Origin: Verrucomicrobia bacterium UBA3214
Lineage (GTDB): Bacteria > Verrucomicrobiota > Kiritimatiellia > RFP12 > UBA1067
NCBI GenBank assembly: GCA_002363575.1
Contig: DEWI01000155.1
Location: 1-64,000 of the forward strand
Direction of reading: 5' to 3'
Length of the DNA stretch: 64,000 nt
Part shown: positions 33,973-43,538 of the stretch, in pieces
Numbering within the stretch: the stretch's first letter is position 1
How the letters are laid out: each line of letters opens with the position of its first letter
The notes under the pieces: generated by a model
Databases searched by the model: none
What the model saw: the letters and a program-made list of their open reading frames with translations, nothing else
What the model was told of the DNA's origin: nothing
Made by a program: the position numbers and the translations under genes

Positions 33973-36900
33973 ATGGATTTTGAAGACAGCGAGTTTCTAA
34001 CGCCCGGCGAAACGTTCGGGAGTTTTGTCGTGGAGCGGCTCCTCGGCAAAGGCGGCATGGGGAGAGTCTATCTCATGACCGAGCGCTCCACTGGCCGGAA
34101 ATATGCCGTCAAAGTGATGAAGCCGCCGGACGGCCCGACGAGGCATGCATGGAGAAAGCGCTTTGCCAACGAGGCCGCATTCGCGAAGAAGGTGCATCAC
34201 CGCAATCTCGTCCGCGTGCATGACATAGGCGAAGATCCCGAGACGCAGCTCTGCTATATAATAATGGATTACATGCCTGGCGGGACACTCGCGGATTTGC
34301 TCAAGCGGCAAGGCCGCCTTGGGATCGCGGACGCCACGGCCATCGCCATACAGGTTGCAGAGGGACTGGCGGCGGCGCATGACGCCGGAATAATCCATCG
34401 CGATGTAAAACCCGACAACGTAATGTTCGATGCCGGCGGCGTCGTGCATGTCGTGGATCTCGGCGTGGCCAAGCCGACGGCGTCGGCAGGCGCCGAAACG
34501 ATAACGCAGACTGGGATGATCGTCGGCACGCCCGCCTATATGGCGCCGGAGCAGATAATCGATTCCCGCAGGGTGGATGTGCGCTCGGATATCTATTCTC
34601 TCGGAATATTGCTTTTCGAGATGCTGACCGGCACGAGGCCGTACGCGAAGCTTTCGATGCTCGAGATGCTCGCCAAGGCGATAGACGGCGAGGCGATCTG
34701 CGATGTCCGCCAATATCGCAAAAGCGTGCCTTCCGGACTCGCGCATGCGATAGCGAAGTTCTGCGCGCCGTCATTGGACGAACGCGTGCAGACGGCGCAC
34801 GAGGCGGCGCGGATGCTCAAAGCGACGCTGGATCGTCCCCGGCGCGCGAAGCGGTTGCAGCAGGCGTTGTGCATAGGCGCGACGGCACTGATCGTCGCAG
34901 GCAGCATTGCGACGATCCTCTTTTCGCGCAGCTCTGGGGGCATTGAGGAGGGCGCGCTCCGCGAGGCCGTGGCTGGCGGCAGGACGTGGCGCTATCGCGT
35001 CGAGAACGGCGAAGCGGTGCTTAGCTGCGCGGAGAGCGTCGGCGGCACGCTGGCTTGCGTATCCGGTGCGCCTGCGGGAGAGCTAGAGATTCCCGCGAGC
35101 CTTGACGGCTTGCGCGTGGCGGCGATAGGCGAACGCGCGTTTTCCGGCTCGTCCGGAGGGGGCGTGTTTTCGCGGGTGTCGATTCCCGAGGGCTTGCGGG
35201 AGATTCACGGCTGCGCATTCATAGATTGCTCCGCGCTGGAAGAAGTGAAACTGCCCTCGAGCGTGCGGAAGGTCGGCGCGCGCGCATTCGCTGCATGCCT
35301 ATCGCTGCGGCGCTTCAATGCCGCGATGTGCGAAAGCATCGACGGCTCCGCTTTCATAGATTGCCCGCAGCTTGCCGAAATCCAAGTCGATGACGCCAAC
35401 AGTGCGTTTGCGGCGCGCGATGGCGCGCTCTATACTAAAGATTGCAGCAAGCTTGTCGCATTCCCGAAGACGCGCGAGGCGGGCGGCTTGCGCTTCGCGC
35501 GATCGCTCGAGCGAATCGGCGCTTCGGCATTCGCGTCATGTTGCTTCGAGGCGTTGCGGCTGCCTGCAGGCGTGGCGGCGATCGAGAAAGGTGCGTTCCG
35601 CAACTGCCGGCGTCTTGCATTGCTTGAACTTCCCGACGGAGTGAGAGAGTTGCAAGATGATATTTTCGATGGCTGCGAAAGCCTCGTCAAGCTCGTCTTC
35701 GACGGCGATGCACCCGCGGATGCCGCCCCTGGCGTCTTCAACGGCGCCCCCGAGACGCTGGTTATCGAGGTCGGGGAAAATGCAAAGGGCTGGGGCGGCG
35801 GGCAGGCGTTTTCGCAATTCTGGCCGGCGGATGGATATAGCGACGGTCAAAGCGGGGCGCACGCGCCGGCGGGGCGCAGAGTGCGCCGCACCGGCGAAAA
35901 GAAAGACTCCGGAGATGTGCGCGCGGCGCGCGGCGGCGCGATCCCCGCGCCTGTGCGCCTCGAGGCTGAAGGCCGCGTCTGGATGTGCCGTGAAGCGCGC
36001 GCTGGGGAGCGCGACAGGCTGGTGCTGATGGATGTCGAGCCTGCGCCGGCCGATGGATTTGCCATTCCCGCTGCGATAGGCGGAAGGCGGATCGAGGTCG
36101 TGGAGGGCGCGCTTTTCGCGCGTTGCGCAAGAGTGACGCGATTGTCGCTTGGCGAAGGAATAGCGGCGATCCATGGCGCGGCGGCGTTCGGGGCCTGCAA
36201 GGAACTTGAGACGGTCGAGCTGCCGGCCAGCATGAGAAAGTTGGGCGAGCGCGCTTTCGCGGGATGCGAAAAGCTCAAAGAGATTCGCGTAGCCGGCGGA
36301 AGCGGGGCTTTCAAATCTTTCGGAGGATTGTTGTACAGCGGCGATGGCACGCGCCTCGTGGCATGCCCTGCCTCGCGCGACGAAATCACTCTCGAAAAAG
36401 GAGTCGCGAAAATCGAGCCTGGCGCGTTTGCCGGTTGCCGCTGCCGGAGCATTTCTTTCGGTGAAGGCGTCTGCGACGTAGGCGCGGGGGCGTTCGAGGA
36501 CTGCCGCTTGCTTCGCCGGCTAGAGTTTCCCGCGGTGCTGCGAAGTCTGGGCGAGCGGGCTTTCAAGGGTTGCACGGCGCTGGAAACAATTCGCTTCAAC
36601 GGCGATGCGCCCGAATGCGGCCCCGAGGTTCTGGCGGGATGCGCGAGCACGGTAATCGTCGAAGTTATGCCTGGTTCGAAAGGCTGGATGGGCGCGGCGA
36701 TCCACCGCGGAGACGCAGCGCGAATCGCGCTTCCCGATTACTGGCCGGAGAATGCAGGAGAACATTCGCGCGAAATCCGCTTGGTTGGCGAGAGCGCGGA
36801 AAACGCAGCGCTTCGCCGCGGCACGGCGTTTCTCAGAAGCGGCATGCAGCGCGGCGTCCGCGAGGCATACGACGGCATGTCCGCGTGGTTTTACAAGCCG

Positions 36901-38499
36901 CAGGAAGCGAAAGCCTCCGGGCCGGCGTGTTCGCTGGAGTCGCCGGATGGCGCGCATCCATGCGTGTGGCCGCGCAGCGTGGGCCGCATTGCGCTTCCCG
37001 TGGAGCTGGAAGGGCGGAAGGTGCGCGCAATCGGCGCGCGCGCGTTTGCGGACTGTCGCTCGCTCACGAATGTAGCGTTTCCCGAAGGGCTGGAGGAGAT
37101 TCGCGCGCCTGGCGCGTTTCGCGATTGCACAAGTCTCGCGGAAATCGCCTTTCCCATATCACTGAAGAAGGTCGAGGGGGATGCCTTCATGGGTTGCAGG
37201 ACGCTTGCGAAAGTCGATATCGCGCTTTGCGCTTCGCTCTCCGGAGCGGCCTTTCGCGGATGCGGCGCGCTCGCTGCGTTCGCCGTGGCGCCGCAGAATG
37301 CTGCGTATGAAATTCGCGAAGGCGCGCTTTGCGCCGCCGGCGGCAAGACGGTCATCGCGTTCCCGCGCACGGAGCGCGCAGCGCGAATCCCCGCCGACGC
37401 CGCCGTCATCGGCGAGTATGCGGCGTCGCACGCATCGTTTTCCGGAAGGCTCGCGGTGCCTGCCGGCGTGGCGGACATCCAACGCGGCGCTTTCGAGGCC
37501 TGCACTGCGCTTGGCGGCGTGGAGTTCTTCGCGAAGACTCTGAAGCTCGGCGCGGCGGTCTTCGCCGGCTGCGAGAATCTCCAATACGCAGTCTTCCACG
37601 GCGATGCGCCGGTCGCCGCCGCCGATGTTTTCGCCGGCACGCCGCCTGGACTCGTCGTTTACGTTCCGCGCGATTCGAGAGGCTGGACGAAGCCAGGCTC
37701 CAGACGTCTCCCGGCGCGTTGGCCTGCGGGCGCAGGCGAAAATGCACGAGAAATCCGCTTCGCAGGCGAGAGCGCCGATGAAGCGCGTGCGCGCAGACTG
37801 GCCGACGATGCCGCGCGCAGCGATGAAGCGCGCATCAGGACGTTCGCGACCGGCAGGCGGACTTGGTTCTATTCGCTCGACGAGGGCAACGCCGTCCTCG
37901 GCGCAGGCGGAACGCAGCCGTGCGTCTCGCCTGCTCCCAGCGGGCGGCTTGCAATACCTTCGGAAATCGACGGGCATACCGTCGTGGCGCTGGGCGATGG
38001 GGCTTTCGCAGGGTGCGGAAATCTCTCGGTGGTCGGCCTGCCCGCGACGCTGGAGAGAATCGGCGCGCGCGCATTTTCCGGCTGCCATTCGCTTCGCGCC
38101 GTCGAACTGCCGCCTGCATGCAAAAGCATCGGCGAGCGCGCGTTCGCCGAATGCGGCAAATTGAAGAAGGTGCGGCTGTCGATGTGCGAAGAGCTTGCGG
38201 GCGAGGCGGTCTTCGCCTATTGCCCGGCGCTTCGCGAGTTCAGCGTCGCGCGCGGCAATCCATCGTTCACAATTCTCGACGGCTCGCTGTATTCGCGCGA
38301 CGCGAAATGCCTTATAGCCGCGGCCGTGCCGAAAGACGGCCGCTTCCGCGTGCGGCCGGGCGTGACGGAAATTGCGCCGTATGCGTTTTGCGGTTCCGGC
38401 GTCGTCGATGTCAAGCTTGCAAAGAGCGTCGAGAAGATAGGCGAGAATGCTTTCAAAGATGCCCGGAGCCTGCGCAGGATTCCGCAAATCGGCGAGTGA
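33973..38499 (+). CDS. Membrane Ser/Thr protein kinase with four extracytoplasmic BspA-type LRR modules
   Basis: Protein of 1,508 residues. The kinase (about 15-285) is complete: glycine loop GKGGMG (25-30), Lys47, HRD 142-144, Lys146, Asn149, DLG 162-164 and APE 191-193. One membrane helix (about 298-318) follows, and the rest should be extracytoplasmic. It holds four modules of about 210-285 residues, at roughly 335-620, 665-925, 968-1252 and 1296-1508. Each opens with a W-containing strand (W339, W670, W972, W1298) and continues with LRR_5 repeats of the form IxxxAFxxCxxL; the first three end in GW...W-P and the fourth lacks this end. The start at 33973 is chosen because earlier ATGs precede transcription. 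Ligand and substrates are unknown. Confidence 0.88.
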   Translation: MDFEDSEFLTPGETFGSFVVERLLGKGGMGRVYLMTERSTGRKYAVKVMKPPDGPTRHAWRKRFANEAAFAKKVHHRNLVRVHDIGEDPETQLCYIIMDYMPGGTLADLLKRQGRLGIADATAIAIQVAEGLAAAHDAGIIHRDVKPDNVMFDAGGVVHVVDLGVAKPTASAGAETITQTGMIVGTPAYMAPEQIIDSRRVDVRSDIYSLGILLFEMLTGTRPYAKLSMLEMLAKAIDGEAICDVRQYRKSVPSGLAHAIAKFCAPSLDERVQTAHEAARMLKATLDRPRRAKRLQQALCIGATALIVAGSIATILFSRSSGGIEEGALREAVAGGRTWRYRVENGEAVLSCAESVGGTLACVSGAPAGELEIPASLDGLRVAAIGERAFSGSSGGGVFSRVSIPEGLREIHGCAFIDCSALEEVKLPSSVRKVGARAFAACLSLRRFNAAMCESIDGSAFIDCPQLAEIQVDDANSAFAARDGALYTKDCSKLVAFPKTREAGGLRFARSLERIGASAFASCCFEALRLPAGVAAIEKGAFRNCRRLALLELPDGVRELQDDIFDGCESLVKLVFDGDAPADAAPGVFNGAPETLVIEVGENAKGWGGGQAFSQFWPADGYSDGQSGAHAPAGRRVRRTGEKKDSGDVRAARGGAIPAPVRLEAEGRVWMCREARAGERDRLVLMDVEPAPADGFAIPAAIGGRRIEVVEGALFARCARVTRLSLGEGIAAIHGAAAFGACKELETVELPASMRKLGERAFAGCEKLKEIRVAGGSGAFKSFGGLLYSGDGTRLVACPASRDEITLEKGVAKIEPGAFAGCRCRSISFGEGVCDVGAGAFEDCRLLRRLEFPAVLRSLGERAFKGCTALETIRFNGDAPECGPEVLAGCASTVIVEVMPGSKGWMGAAIHRGDAARIALPDYWPENAGEHSREIRLVGESAENAALRRGTAFLRSGMQRGVREAYDGMSAWFYKPQEAKASGPACSLESPDGAHPCVWPRSVGRIALPVELEGRKVRAIGARAFADCRSLTNVAFPEGLEEIRAPGAFRDCTSLAEIAFPISLKKVEGDAFMGCRTLAKVDIALCASLSGAAFRGCGALAAFAVAPQNAAYEIREGALCAAGGKTVIAFPRTERAARIPADAAVIGEYAASHASFSGRLAVPAGVADIQRGAFEACTALGGVEFFAKTLKLGAAVFAGCENLQYAVFHGDAPVAAADVFAGTPPGLVVYVPRDSRGWTKPGSRRLPARWPAGAGENAREIRFAGESADEARARRLADDAARSDEARIRTFATGRRTWFYSLDEGNAVLGAGGTQPCVSPAPSGRLAIPSEIDGHTVVALGDGAFAGCGNLSVVGLPATLERIGARAFSGCHSLRAVELPPACKSIGERAFAECGKLKKVRLSMCEELAGEAVFAYCPALREFSVARGNPSFTILDGSLYSRDAKCLIAAAVPKDGRFRVRPGVTEIAPYAFCGSGVVDVKLAKSVEKIGENAFKDARSLRRIPQIGE

Positions 38500-38518
38500 A
38501 CTATCCGCGGGGCAAATA

Positions 38519-38527
38519 TGGTATAAT
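38519..38527 (+). promoter_or_regulatory. Extended -10 promoter of the IMP cyclohydrolase gene
   Basis: AAATATGGTATAATA with AAGGAGG at 38543-38549, a normal leader of about 20 nt. Confidence 0.75.
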
Positions 38528-38553
38528 ACACGCCAAAACCCCAAGGAGGAGCG

Positions 38554-39234
38554 ATGGCACTTAATATTGTGGAGAAGATCGACGGCCGCGTCGCCGTCAA
38601 AAACGTCCTGATGAGCGTGAGCGACAAGACGGGACTCGATGAATTCGTTGAAGGACTCGTCGCCGCGTGCCCCGGAGTGAAGATTTATTCGACCGGCGGC
38701 ACGTATGCGAAAGTCGCGGAAATCCTCGGCGACCGCGCCAAGGATATCCTCGTCGCGGTGAGCGACTACACAGGCCAGCCGGAGATGCAGGGCGGGCTGG
38801 TCAAGACGCTCGATTTCAAAATCTATCTTGGCCTTCTCAGCGAGACCTACAACGATGCCCACCAGGCCGATCTCGCCAGACTCTCGGCAAAGCCGATCGA
38901 TATGGTCGTCGTCAATCTCTATCCATTCCAGGCCACGGTGGCCAAGCCGGGCGTGACGCCGGAAATGGCGCGCACGAATATCGATATCGGCGGCCCTTGC
39001 ATGGTTCGCGCATCTGCGAAGAACTACCTTCGCGTCGCTTCCGTGACGGATCCGCTGGACTACGCCAGCATCGCCCGCGAGCTGGCGATGAATGGCGGCA
39101 CGATCGGTCTCGATACGCGCTTCAAGCTGATGAAGAAGGCGTTTGCGCATACTGCGCAGTACGACGCGGCTATCGCGGAATTCTTCACCTCCCGCCCCTG
39201 GGACGAGGTCAAGAATACCTATAGCATCCAGTAG
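38554..39234 (+). CDS. purH: IMP cyclohydrolase (PurH N-terminal, MGS-like domain only)
   Basis: Protein of 226 residues equal to the N-terminal half of PurH, which closes FAICAR to IMP in the last purine step. MSVSDKTGL, YSTGGT, HAD-like QPEMQGGLVKTL, VVNLYPF and NIDIGGPCMVRASAKN are all family motifs. The AICAR transformylase half (about 300 residues) is missing and no separate gene for it is in the window. It has its own promoter and Shine-Dalgarno. Confidence 0.92.
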   Translation: MALNIVEKIDGRVAVKNVLMSVSDKTGLDEFVEGLVAACPGVKIYSTGGTYAKVAEILGDRAKDILVAVSDYTGQPEMQGGLVKTLDFKIYLGLLSETYNDAHQADLARLSAKPIDMVVVNLYPFQATVAKPGVTPEMARTNIDIGGPCMVRASAKNYLRVASVTDPLDYASIARELAMNGGTIGLDTRFKLMKKAFAHTAQYDAAIAEFFTSRPWDEVKNTYSIQ

Positions 39235-39285
39235 CGCGGCGATGCCGTCCGCATCTTCCATGGATTTCGCAACCGGGCAAGATTG

Positions 39286-40287
39286 ATGAACAAGCGCGCA
39301 AAGCACATTCTCCGGCGGCCGTTTGAATGGCTGGGAATAGCGTTGGCGCTCGCGATCATCGCCTTTCTGCCGCGCCGCGCGATGCTGGCAGTGGCGGATT
39401 TCGCGTCTGCGATCATGTACGCGTTTGATGCGAAAGGGCGCAAGCACGCAATCGTCAATCTCAAGATAATCAAGCCTTCGCTTTTCAACGGCCGGGGCGA
39501 AGGGATTCCGCGCGCGGCGAAGTCGATCGTCCGCCGCAGCTACCGGAACATGGCGCGCGCCGTCGCGCATGCTTTCTGGACGATGCGGAGCGCGAAGCGC
39601 CGCGTCGCGGAAGCCGGCGAGATGTCCGCCCGCGGCAAGGCGTTTCTCGCTGCGCACCATCCGGCGATCACCGTCTCCGCGCATCTCGGCTGTTGGGAAA
39701 TCCTTTCGCAACTCGCATTCCTCGAAGGCCATGTGATGATGTCCGTCGCCAAGGACATAGGCTCGGAGAGGATGACGAAGCTGCTGATGCGCGCGCGCAA
39801 ATCGATCGGCCAGGAAATAGTGCGCGCGGATGGCGCGTTCCGTCCGCTGATGAAGGGCCTGAAGGAAGGCAAGTCGCTCGGACTGCTCGTCGATCAGCCC
39901 GTGCGCCCCGAAGACGGCGGTATGTGGGTGCGGTTTTTCGGCCGCCCGTATCCCGTGTCGGTGGCGCCGGCGTTTTTCGCCGCGAAAGGGAAGGCGGCGA
40001 TCGGCGTGGCGTGGTCGCGGCCGCTCAGGGACGGGCGCTACCGCTGCGAAGTCCTTGCGGAAATCGCCCCCGGCGAGGCGCGCGACATTTGGCAGACTAC
40101 GCAGCGCATCCTCGAGATTCTAGAGAGGGTCATCGCGCGCCATCCATCTTGCTGGGTGCTGAATTACAATGCGTTCCGCAAGCATATCAAGCCTGCGGAA
40201 TTGGAGAAACTCTGCGCCAACGAAAGCAAAGCGCGCAATGCGCAAGGCGGGCGGCAGCGCGCGGATTTCGGCGACGGATCGAGATGA
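39286..40287 (+). CDS. lpxL: LpxL/HtrB-family lipid A acyltransferase
   Basis: Inner-membrane enzyme of 333 residues that adds a secondary acyl chain to lipid A. An N-terminal helix (about 15-35) anchors it; the catalytic HX4E is HLGCWE with His133 and Glu138. LGLLVDQPVRPEDGGMWVRFFGRPYPVS is the usual acceptor-site region. Start at the ATG 39286 rather than the TTG one codon earlier. The glycosyltransferase ATG overlaps its stop. Confidence 0.88.
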   Translation: MNKRAKHILRRPFEWLGIALALAIIAFLPRRAMLAVADFASAIMYAFDAKGRKHAIVNLKIIKPSLFNGRGEGIPRAAKSIVRRSYRNMARAVAHAFWTMRSAKRRVAEAGEMSARGKAFLAAHHPAITVSAHLGCWEILSQLAFLEGHVMMSVAKDIGSERMTKLLMRARKSIGQEIVRADGAFRPLMKGLKEGKSLGLLVDQPVRPEDGGMWVRFFGRPYPVSVAPAFFAAKGKAAIGVAWSRPLRDGRYRCEVLAEIAPGEARDIWQTTQRILEILERVIARHPSCWVLNYNAFRKHIKPAELEKLCANESKARNAQGGRQRADFGDGSR

Positions 40288-41414
40288 AAGTCATGCAGCT
40301 AGTGCCTGCGATGGAGCAGGGGGGCGTCGAGCGCGGCGTCGTCGAGATGAACAGAGCGTTCGCCGCCGCCGGCTGGCGCAATGTCGTCGTCTCCGCCGGC
40401 GGGAGGCTGGCGCAGCGCATCGTTGACGATGGCCAGCGCCATGTCGAGCTTGATGTGAAGAGCAAGAATCCTCTCACGTATTTTTCGCGCGTCCGCGCGC
40501 TCGCCAAGCTCGTCGCGGCCGAGCGTCCGGATGTCGTGTGCGCCCATTCCCGCGTCCCGGCGTGGTTGTATGCGGGCGTTCTTGCGCGCCGGCGCGCGCC
40601 GCGGATTCCGTGGATCACATTCGCTCATGGGGCCAATTCCATTTCGGCGTATTCGCGGATAATGACGCGCGGCGATTTGACGGTCACGCCCAGCCGGTAT
40701 ATTACCGACTACCTGATCGATGCGTACGGCATAGCCGAAGACAGGATTCGCACGATCCCGCGCGCAATCGACCGCGAGCGCTTCGACCCCGCGCGTCTCG
40801 ATGCCGCGTTCATCGCCGCGAAGCGCGAAGAGTGGAAAACCGCCTCGCGCAAAGTCGTCATGGGTGTCGGCAGGATAACGCAGCTCAAGGGCTATGACGT
40901 GCTCATGCGCGCCGTGGCGCTCCTGCCGGAGAATTTCATGCTCGTGATCGTTGGCGAAGCCGAGGAATTGCGCAGCGGCGTGGAAGACGGGTTGCGCGCG
41001 CTCGCGGCGGAGCTTTCGCTCGGCGGGCGCGTTGTATTCGCCGGCAATCAGCAGAAGATAGCCGAATGCCTCGCGATCGCCGATGTCGTCGTCTCATCGA
41101 ACATCCGCAAGCCAGAGGCCTTCGGGCGCTCCATGGCCGAAGCGCTCGCGATGGACAGACCCGTCGTGGCCAAGGCTTTCGGCGGCGCGCTCGATATTAT
41201 AGAGCCTGGCGTCAATGGCGAGTTCGCGGACGGGGATTCTCCGGAGGATTTCGAGCGGGCGATCGAAGCGGCCGCGACAGCAGGCTACCGCGGAATGCGC
41301 GAGGCGGCGCTGGAGAAATTTTCGTTCGAGCGCATGGTCGCCTCGTCGTTGGCGGTGTACCGCGAACTGGCCGGCGGCGATGCCGGAAATGCGACAATCG
41401 CAAATCCCGGCTGA
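40284..41414 (+). CDS. GT4-family glycosyltransferase
   Basis: GT-B glycosyltransferase of 376 residues. The N-domain opens with an MQLVPAMEQGGVERGVVEM loop; the C-domain shows GVGRITQLKGYDVLMRAV and the sugar-nucleotide motif EAFGRSMAEALAMDRPVVA (E-X7-E). It is translationally coupled to the acyltransferase (ATGA), so an LPS-core or surface glycan role is likely. Donor and acceptor unknown. Confidence 0.88.
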   Translation: MKVMQLVPAMEQGGVERGVVEMNRAFAAAGWRNVVVSAGGRLAQRIVDDGQRHVELDVKSKNPLTYFSRVRALAKLVAAERPDVVCAHSRVPAWLYAGVLARRRAPRIPWITFAHGANSISAYSRIMTRGDLTVTPSRYITDYLIDAYGIAEDRIRTIPRAIDRERFDPARLDAAFIAAKREEWKTASRKVVMGVGRITQLKGYDVLMRAVALLPENFMLVIVGEAEELRSGVEDGLRALAAELSLGGRVVFAGNQQKIAECLAIADVVVSSNIRKPEAFGRSMAEALAMDRPVVAKAFGGALDIIEPGVNGEFADGDSPEDFERAIEAAATAGYRGMREAALEKFSFERMVASSLAVYRELAGGDAGNATIANPG

Positions 41415-41448
41415 ATGGAAAAGCGCATGCGCCGGGTGCGTGGAAATA

Positions 41449-41457
41449 TGCTATAAT
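41449..41457 (+). promoter_or_regulatory. Extended -10 promoter of argG
   Basis: AAATATGCTATAATATG. A palindrome GCGCATGCGC at 41423-41432 lies upstream near the -35 region and may be an operator. Confidence 0.7.
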
Positions 41458-41492
41458 ATGAGGCTGTTTTCGATGAGAAAGGAAATTGGAAG

Positions 41493-42725
41493 ATGAAACT
41501 GGAAGATTTGTCTGGCAAGACGGTCGGCGTCTGCGTAAGCGGAGGCTTGGATTCAAAGACGATTTGCTGTGTTTTGCAGGATGCCGGCGTGAAAGTCAAG
41601 GCGTTTTCTGCGAACGTCGGCCAGCCTGACGAAGTCGATATCAACGACATCAAGAAGAAGATGGCGCCTACCGGCGTCGATACCGTCATTGTCGATGTGA
41701 CAAAGGAAATGGCGGAGATTTGCTTCGAGACGGTGAAGTGCCAGGCGATGTACGACGGTGGCTACTGGAATTCCACCGGTATCGCGCGCGCCGTCACTGT
41801 GAAGGCGCTGCTGCCGGCGATGAAGGCGGCGGGATGCGTGGCGCTCGTGCATGGCGCGACAGGCCGCGGCAACGACCAGATGCGTTTCGAGCGCTATACG
41901 AACGTGCTCGATCCCGACTTCGGGGTGTATGCGCCGTGGCGCGACGCCGAGCTTCTGAAGCGTTTCCCCGGGCGCACTCAGATGGTGGATTTCCTCGCGC
42001 AGCGCGGCATCGTCGCGTTTGCCGGCACGAAGAAGAAATATTCGACCGACGCCAATCTCGCAGGCCTTTCCCATGAAGCCGAAGATCTCGAATCGATGGA
42101 GACGTCGATGAGGATCGTCAAGCCTACGATGGGCGTGTGGCCGGAGCAGGCGCCTGACGCCGTCGAGAAGATCATCCTCAAGTTCGAGAAGGGCAGATGC
42201 GTGGCGATCAACGGCAAGGCGCTCTCGCCCTACGAAGTCATGCTGGAAGCGAACAAGATCGGCGGGCGCAACGGGATCGGCATGAAGCATGCGCTTGAAA
42301 ACCGCATCATCGGCACAAAGTCGCGCGGCGTTTACGAAGCGCCGGGAATGGAAGTGCTATCCTGGGGTTTGAAGTACATCTACGAAGGCATCATGGATCG
42401 CCGCTCCACGCTCCTGTTCCAGCAGCTCTCTAAGCTCGTGGCCGACCAGATCTACGATGGCCGCTGGTTCGATCCCGCCACGCAGGCGGCACGCGCCGCG
42501 ATCCAGGTCTGGGCGGACAAGGCAACTGCCGAAGTCACGCTCGGCCTCTACAAGGGCAATATCTTCTTCGAGAGCCTCAAGGGCCTGAAAGCGACAATCT
42601 ACAACGAGGCGGATTCTTCCATGGAGGCTTCCGACGGACTCAATCCGCACTCCTCGCAAGGCTTTGCGGAAATACAGTCTGTCGAAGCGAAGATGCTCGC
42701 GAAGGCTGGTCAGATCAAGGGTTGA
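41493..42725 (+). CDS. argG: Argininosuccinate synthase
   Basis: Cytoplasmic enzyme of 410 residues joining citrulline and aspartate with ATP. PP-loop SGGLDSK (16-22), HGATGRGNDQMRFE and KYSTDANLAGLS are diagnostic. AAGGAA precedes the ATG. It completes the citrulline-to-argininosuccinate step for the argF operon at 23 kb, under a separate promoter. Confidence 0.94.
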   Translation: MKLEDLSGKTVGVCVSGGLDSKTICCVLQDAGVKVKAFSANVGQPDEVDINDIKKKMAPTGVDTVIVDVTKEMAEICFETVKCQAMYDGGYWNSTGIARAVTVKALLPAMKAAGCVALVHGATGRGNDQMRFERYTNVLDPDFGVYAPWRDAELLKRFPGRTQMVDFLAQRGIVAFAGTKKKYSTDANLAGLSHEAEDLESMETSMRIVKPTMGVWPEQAPDAVEKIILKFEKGRCVAINGKALSPYEVMLEANKIGGRNGIGMKHALENRIIGTKSRGVYEAPGMEVLSWGLKYIYEGIMDRRSTLLFQQLSKLVADQIYDGRWFDPATQAARAAIQVWADKATAEVTLGLYKGNIFFESLKGLKATIYNEADSSMEASDGLNPHSSQGFAEIQSVEAKMLAKAGQIKG

Positions 42726-42850
42726 GCCGCCGTTCCGGCGGCGCGGCGCGTCTTCCCCTCCGCAGGACGGCGCGCCACGCCATCGAATCCCGGTGCGCGG
42801 ATGCGAGAGGTTGGTTTTTGAAAGCGATGCGATTTTGGCGCAGGAAGAAA

Positions 42851-43498
42851 ATGGAAGAAGAAAAGATTAAAGACGCAGCGGCGGAGAATGCCGGCGAGGC
42901 GGCTCCTGCCGCAGGCGAAGCTCCAGGAAATCCCCCCGGGGAAGCGAAGACAGCCGAATCCGGCGGCGAAGCGGCGGCGGAAAATGATGCCGCCGGCACC
43001 GGCCAGGAGCAGGGAACGAACGCCGCCGCCAAGCGGCAAAAGCCGGAGCAGGCCGCAGCCGAAGCGCCGGCCGCGCCCGATTGGAAAGACTTGTACGCGC
43101 GGCTCATGGCGGACTTCGACAATTTCAAGAAACGCACGGCACGCGACCGCGAAGAGACGTATCGTTTCGCCGAGGCGGATATCATCGGCGATATTCTCCC
43201 TTCCGTCGATAATCTTGCACTCGCTCTCGACAAGGCCGGGAACAAGGAAGATCCGTTTGTGAAGGGCGTGCAGCTGGTTTACGATACGCTTCTCAAGTCT
43301 CTCAAGGATCATGGCGCGGAGCCGTTTGATTCCGTAGGTCTCGAACTCGATACCGGGAAGATGGAGGCGATCGCCACGCTGCCCTCGGATACTGTTGCCG
43401 AGGGCAAAGTGTCGATAGAGTCGAAGAAAGGCTGGATGCTGAAGGACAAGGTCCTGCGCGCCGCGCAGGTCGTCGTCTCTTCCGGCAAGCAGGCGTAG
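42851..43498 (+). CDS. grpE: GrpE nucleotide exchange factor
   Basis: DnaK exchange factor of 215 residues. A long acidic and Ala-rich N-terminal arm (1-75) precedes the coiled-coil [24 protein letters not shown] and the beta domain ending [21 protein letters not shown] at 42842-42845 sets the ATG at 42851; an in-frame ATG at 42827 is an alternative. dnaJ follows 40 bases on. dnaK is not in the window. Confidence 0.92.
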   Translation: MEEEKIKDAAAENAGEAAPAAGEAPGNPPGEAKTAESGGEAAAENDAAGTGQEQGTNAAAKRQKPEQAAAEAPAAPDWKDLYARLMADFDNFKKRTARDREETYRFAEADIIGDILPSVDNLALALDKAGNKEDPFVKGVQLVYDTLLKSLKDHGAEPFDSVGLELDTGKMEAIATLPSDTVAEGKVSIESKKGWMLKDKVLRAAQVVVSSGKQA

Positions 43499-43538
43499 AA
43501 ACAATAGGACGCGCGCGCTTTGGCGCGTCGCAAAGAAG

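Noticed and set aside
37159-39732. 857-codon open frame antisense to the receptor kinase and purH
   Set aside because: No homology recognised, composition of a mirror frame, and it crosses two well-supported genes and their promoter. High GC at third codon positions keeps antisense frames open here.
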